From: Ahniella affigens
Lineage (GTDB): Bacteria; Pseudomonadota; Gammaproteobacteria; Xanthomonadales; Ahniellaceae
Reading direction: 5' to 3'
NCBI RefSeq assembly: GCF_003015185.1
Contig: NZ_CP027860.1
Location: forward strand, 2,170,001-2,234,000
Length of the DNA stretch: 64,000 nt
Under the pieces are notes generated by a model, which was given only the letters and a program-made list of their open reading frames with translations, was not told the DNA's origin and did not search any database. A program made the position numbers and the translations under genes. Below, piece after piece: positions 62,391 through 64,000 of the stretch (the stretch's first letter is position 1; each line of letters begins with the position of its first letter).

Positions 62391-64000
62391 ATGAACACCT
62401 CGACATTGAAGCGCGTTGTTGTGCCCTGGATCCTTGCCACCAGCGCGTACGCTGGATGGGGGTTCGCAGAACCGACGTCACCGAAGCTGAAAACGGTCGT
62501 CGTCGTTGGTACTCGCGAACAGGCAGCCGATCAGCCCGGAAGCGCGCACACGTTAGAGGCCGCCGATCTGGAGCGCGCACATGTGCTATCGGTCAATGAA
62601 GCGCTGCGTAAGGTTCCGGGCGTCGTTGTCCGCGACGAGGAAGGATTTGGATTGCGGCCCAATATTGGCATCCGAGGCCTCAACCCGACGCGATCGACCA
62701 AAGTTCTCCTGCTCGAAGATGGATTGCCATTTACCTATGCCCCCTATGGTGACAATGCCAGTTATTTCCATGCCCCAATTGAGCGCTATGAACGCATTGA
62801 GGTCTTGAAAGGGACGGGCATGCTGCGATTTGGACCCCAGACCATTGGTGGCGTCGTCAATTACTTGACGCCTGAGCCGCCGGAGACGTTCACCACAGCG
62901 ATTGACTTATCGGCCGGGTCCCTTGGATATCGTCGTGCTCGCGCCCAAGTCGGGGGTAAGGGGCAATTACTTGACGTCGTTCAAAAACAGGGTGATGGCG
63001 CCCGCGACAACCAAGCGCTGAAACAATCTGACGCGCACTACAAATGGACCCATGAGTTCGGCTCGGATCAGCGACTGACCGTTCGAGCAAGCGTGCTCAG
63101 TGAAGACTCGATGGTGACCTATTCGGGTCTGACGGATGCTGAGTACCGAAACTTCGGTCCGGCGTACAACCCATTCGCGAATGACCGCTTTCAGATTGAG
63201 CGCTTTGGCACCTCCGCGACATGGGCGACGCCACTCGGCACGCGATCGAGTCTGGTGAGCAATGCGTACTACTACGAATTTCACCGGGATTGGGGCCGAC
63301 AATCGAGCAGCACGACCGATGGTCAGTGTGGCTCAACTTTCACGAATGCGCGACTCGCCGGCACGCGGGTCAATGTAGACGCCTGCAATTCTCGGCAAAA
63401 CCGCAACCGCGACTTCACGACGCTCGGCTTGGAACCACGCTTGCAGAGCTCTTGGTCTTTGGGCTCGGCGGATAGCAGCCTTGAAACCGGCCTGCGAGTT
63501 CATCGAGAAACTCAAGATCGATTGCAGTTCAATGGCGATTCGCCGATAGCTACGACCGGACGCTTGGTAGAGCACAATGAGCGCACGGTCGACGCCTGGT
63601 CGGGATTCCTGCAAAACCGATTCGAATTTGACCGCTTTGCGCTGATTCCGGCCCTTCGATACGAAAACGTTGAGCTGACACGCCGCAACCGACTCGGCTC
63701 GGGTGCGCGCGGCCGAGACCGCGTGACAGCCTGGATCCCAGGCATCGGGCTCACGTTTGCGGTCAATCCGGACACGACGCTTTTTGCCGGTGCTCACCGC
63801 GGTTTTGCCCCGCCGCGAGTGGAGGACTTGATTGGCAACAATGGCGGCAGCGTCGACTTGGATCCCGAGTCCAGTCGCAACATTGAATTAGGATTGCGCG
63901 GGCAACTCCTTGATCAACTTACTTACGAATTGGCGGCATTTCACAACGATTTTGGGAACCAGATCGCCATCGGTTCGATCGCTGGCGGCAGCACGCCCTT
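62391..64000 (+). CDS. TonB-dependent outer-membrane receptor (FecA-like), 3' partial
   Basis: ATG 62391 opens a frame that stays open to the window edge (536 codons seen). A signal peptide (about 1-24, ending AYAGWGFA) is followed by a TonB-box-like KTVVVVGT and the plug: VNEALRKVPGVVVRDEEG, then GLRPNIGIRGLNPTRS and VLLLEDGLPF, ERIEVLKGTGM, TIGGVVNYLTP. Barrel strands follow to the edge. The plug wording is closest to FecA-type ferric-citrate receptors. The substrate may be an iron or copper chelate. The gap upstream shows no clear regulator site. The protein is probably about 700 aa when complete. Confidence 0.9.
   Translation, partial: MNTSTLKRVVVPWILATSAYAGWGFAEPTSPKLKTVVVVGTREQAADQPGSAHTLEAADLERAHVLSVNEALRKVPGVVVRDEEGFGLRPNIGIRGLNPTRSTKVLLLEDGLPFTYAPYGDNASYFHAPIERYERIEVLKGTGMLRFGPQTIGGVVNYLTPEPPETFTTAIDLSAGSLGYRRARAQVGGKGQLLDVVQKQGDGARDNQALKQSDAHYKWTHEFGSDQRLTVRASVLSEDSMVTYSGLTDAEYRNFGPAYNPFANDRFQIERFGTSATWATPLGTRSSLVSNAYYYEFHRDWGRQSSSTTDGQCGSTFTNARLAGTRVNVDACNSRQNRNRDFTTLGLEPRLQSSWSLGSADSSLETGLRVHRETQDRLQFNGDSPIATTGRLVEHNERTVDAWSGFLQNRFEFDRFALIPALRYENVELTRRNRLGSGARGRDRVTAWIPGIGLTFAVNPDTTLFAGAHRGFAPPRVEDLIGNNGGSVDLDPESSRNIELGLRGQLLDQLTYELAAFHNDFGNQIAIGSIAGGSTP

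Overview
The window looks like accessory DNA from a moderately GC-rich gammaproteobacterium. A CopL-type copper regulator beside a multicopper oxidase, TolC-family lipoprotein and CopRS-type two-component pair points to the Lysobacterales (Xanthomonadales). This placement is inference from gene content; I see no rRNA or tRNA gene.

Layout. (1) 2-19814: a signalling or defence locus. A lipase-CHAT protease fusion (+, cut by the left edge) converges on a four-gene minus-strand operon. That operon encodes a very large beta-propeller/AAA protein (2222 aa), a small AAA-like protein with a damaged P-loop, a second P-loop ATPase, and an 808-aa adenosine-deaminase-like protein. The last two resemble the RdrA/RdrB pair of RADAR anti-phage systems. 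All four genes overlap by ATGA. A histidine kinase with a solute-binding-protein-like sensor and an output-less response regulator are transcribed divergently from a compact promoter region. (2) 19815-25482: a degenerate, repeat-containing spacer, a small unknown ORF, and a two-gene minus-strand operon of an unknown protein plus a PHP/SMC-like ATPase of the TrlF type. (3) 25630-30103: the core of a Tn7-like transposon, tnsA-tnsB-tnsC-tniQ, with repeats upstream and possible degraded coding sequence downstream. Its ends were not proven. (4) 30955-40379: an Xre repressor and a secreted unknown, then a copper module: copL, a His/Met-tailed TolC lipoprotein, multicopper oxidase, cytochrome c, DUF4440, DUF411, copR and copS. 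(5) 40468-41650: a HicA-HicB toxin-antitoxin pair followed by a SecB-like chaperone, with a promoter and operator readable in the DNA. (6) 41960-57978: about 15 minus-strand genes, mostly overlapping, that look like a lipid-type biosynthesis and export pathway: desaturase, SDR, a frameshifted reductase, class III aminotransferase, two SRPBCC proteins, acyl-CoA dehydrogenase, LolA-like protein, beta-barrel, MMPL/RND exporter, flavin reductase, DUF3050 haem-oxygenase-fold protein, two small basic proteins and a UbiB-type kinase. An AraC-family regulator lies upstream. (7) 58418-64000: a small exported protein divergent from a copper P1B ATPase, a long quiet spacer, and a TonB-dependent receptor cut by the right edge.

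The strongest candidate for an undescribed system is region 1. It puts a RADAR-like deaminase/ATPase pair in one operon with a giant propeller-ATPase and a degenerate ATPase, next to a CHAT-lipase and a dedicated sensor kinase. Second is the coupled unknown/TrlF pair beside the transposase genes. Third is the uncharacterised 15-gene lipid-like cluster, which carries a probable 2-bp frameshift in its reductase.
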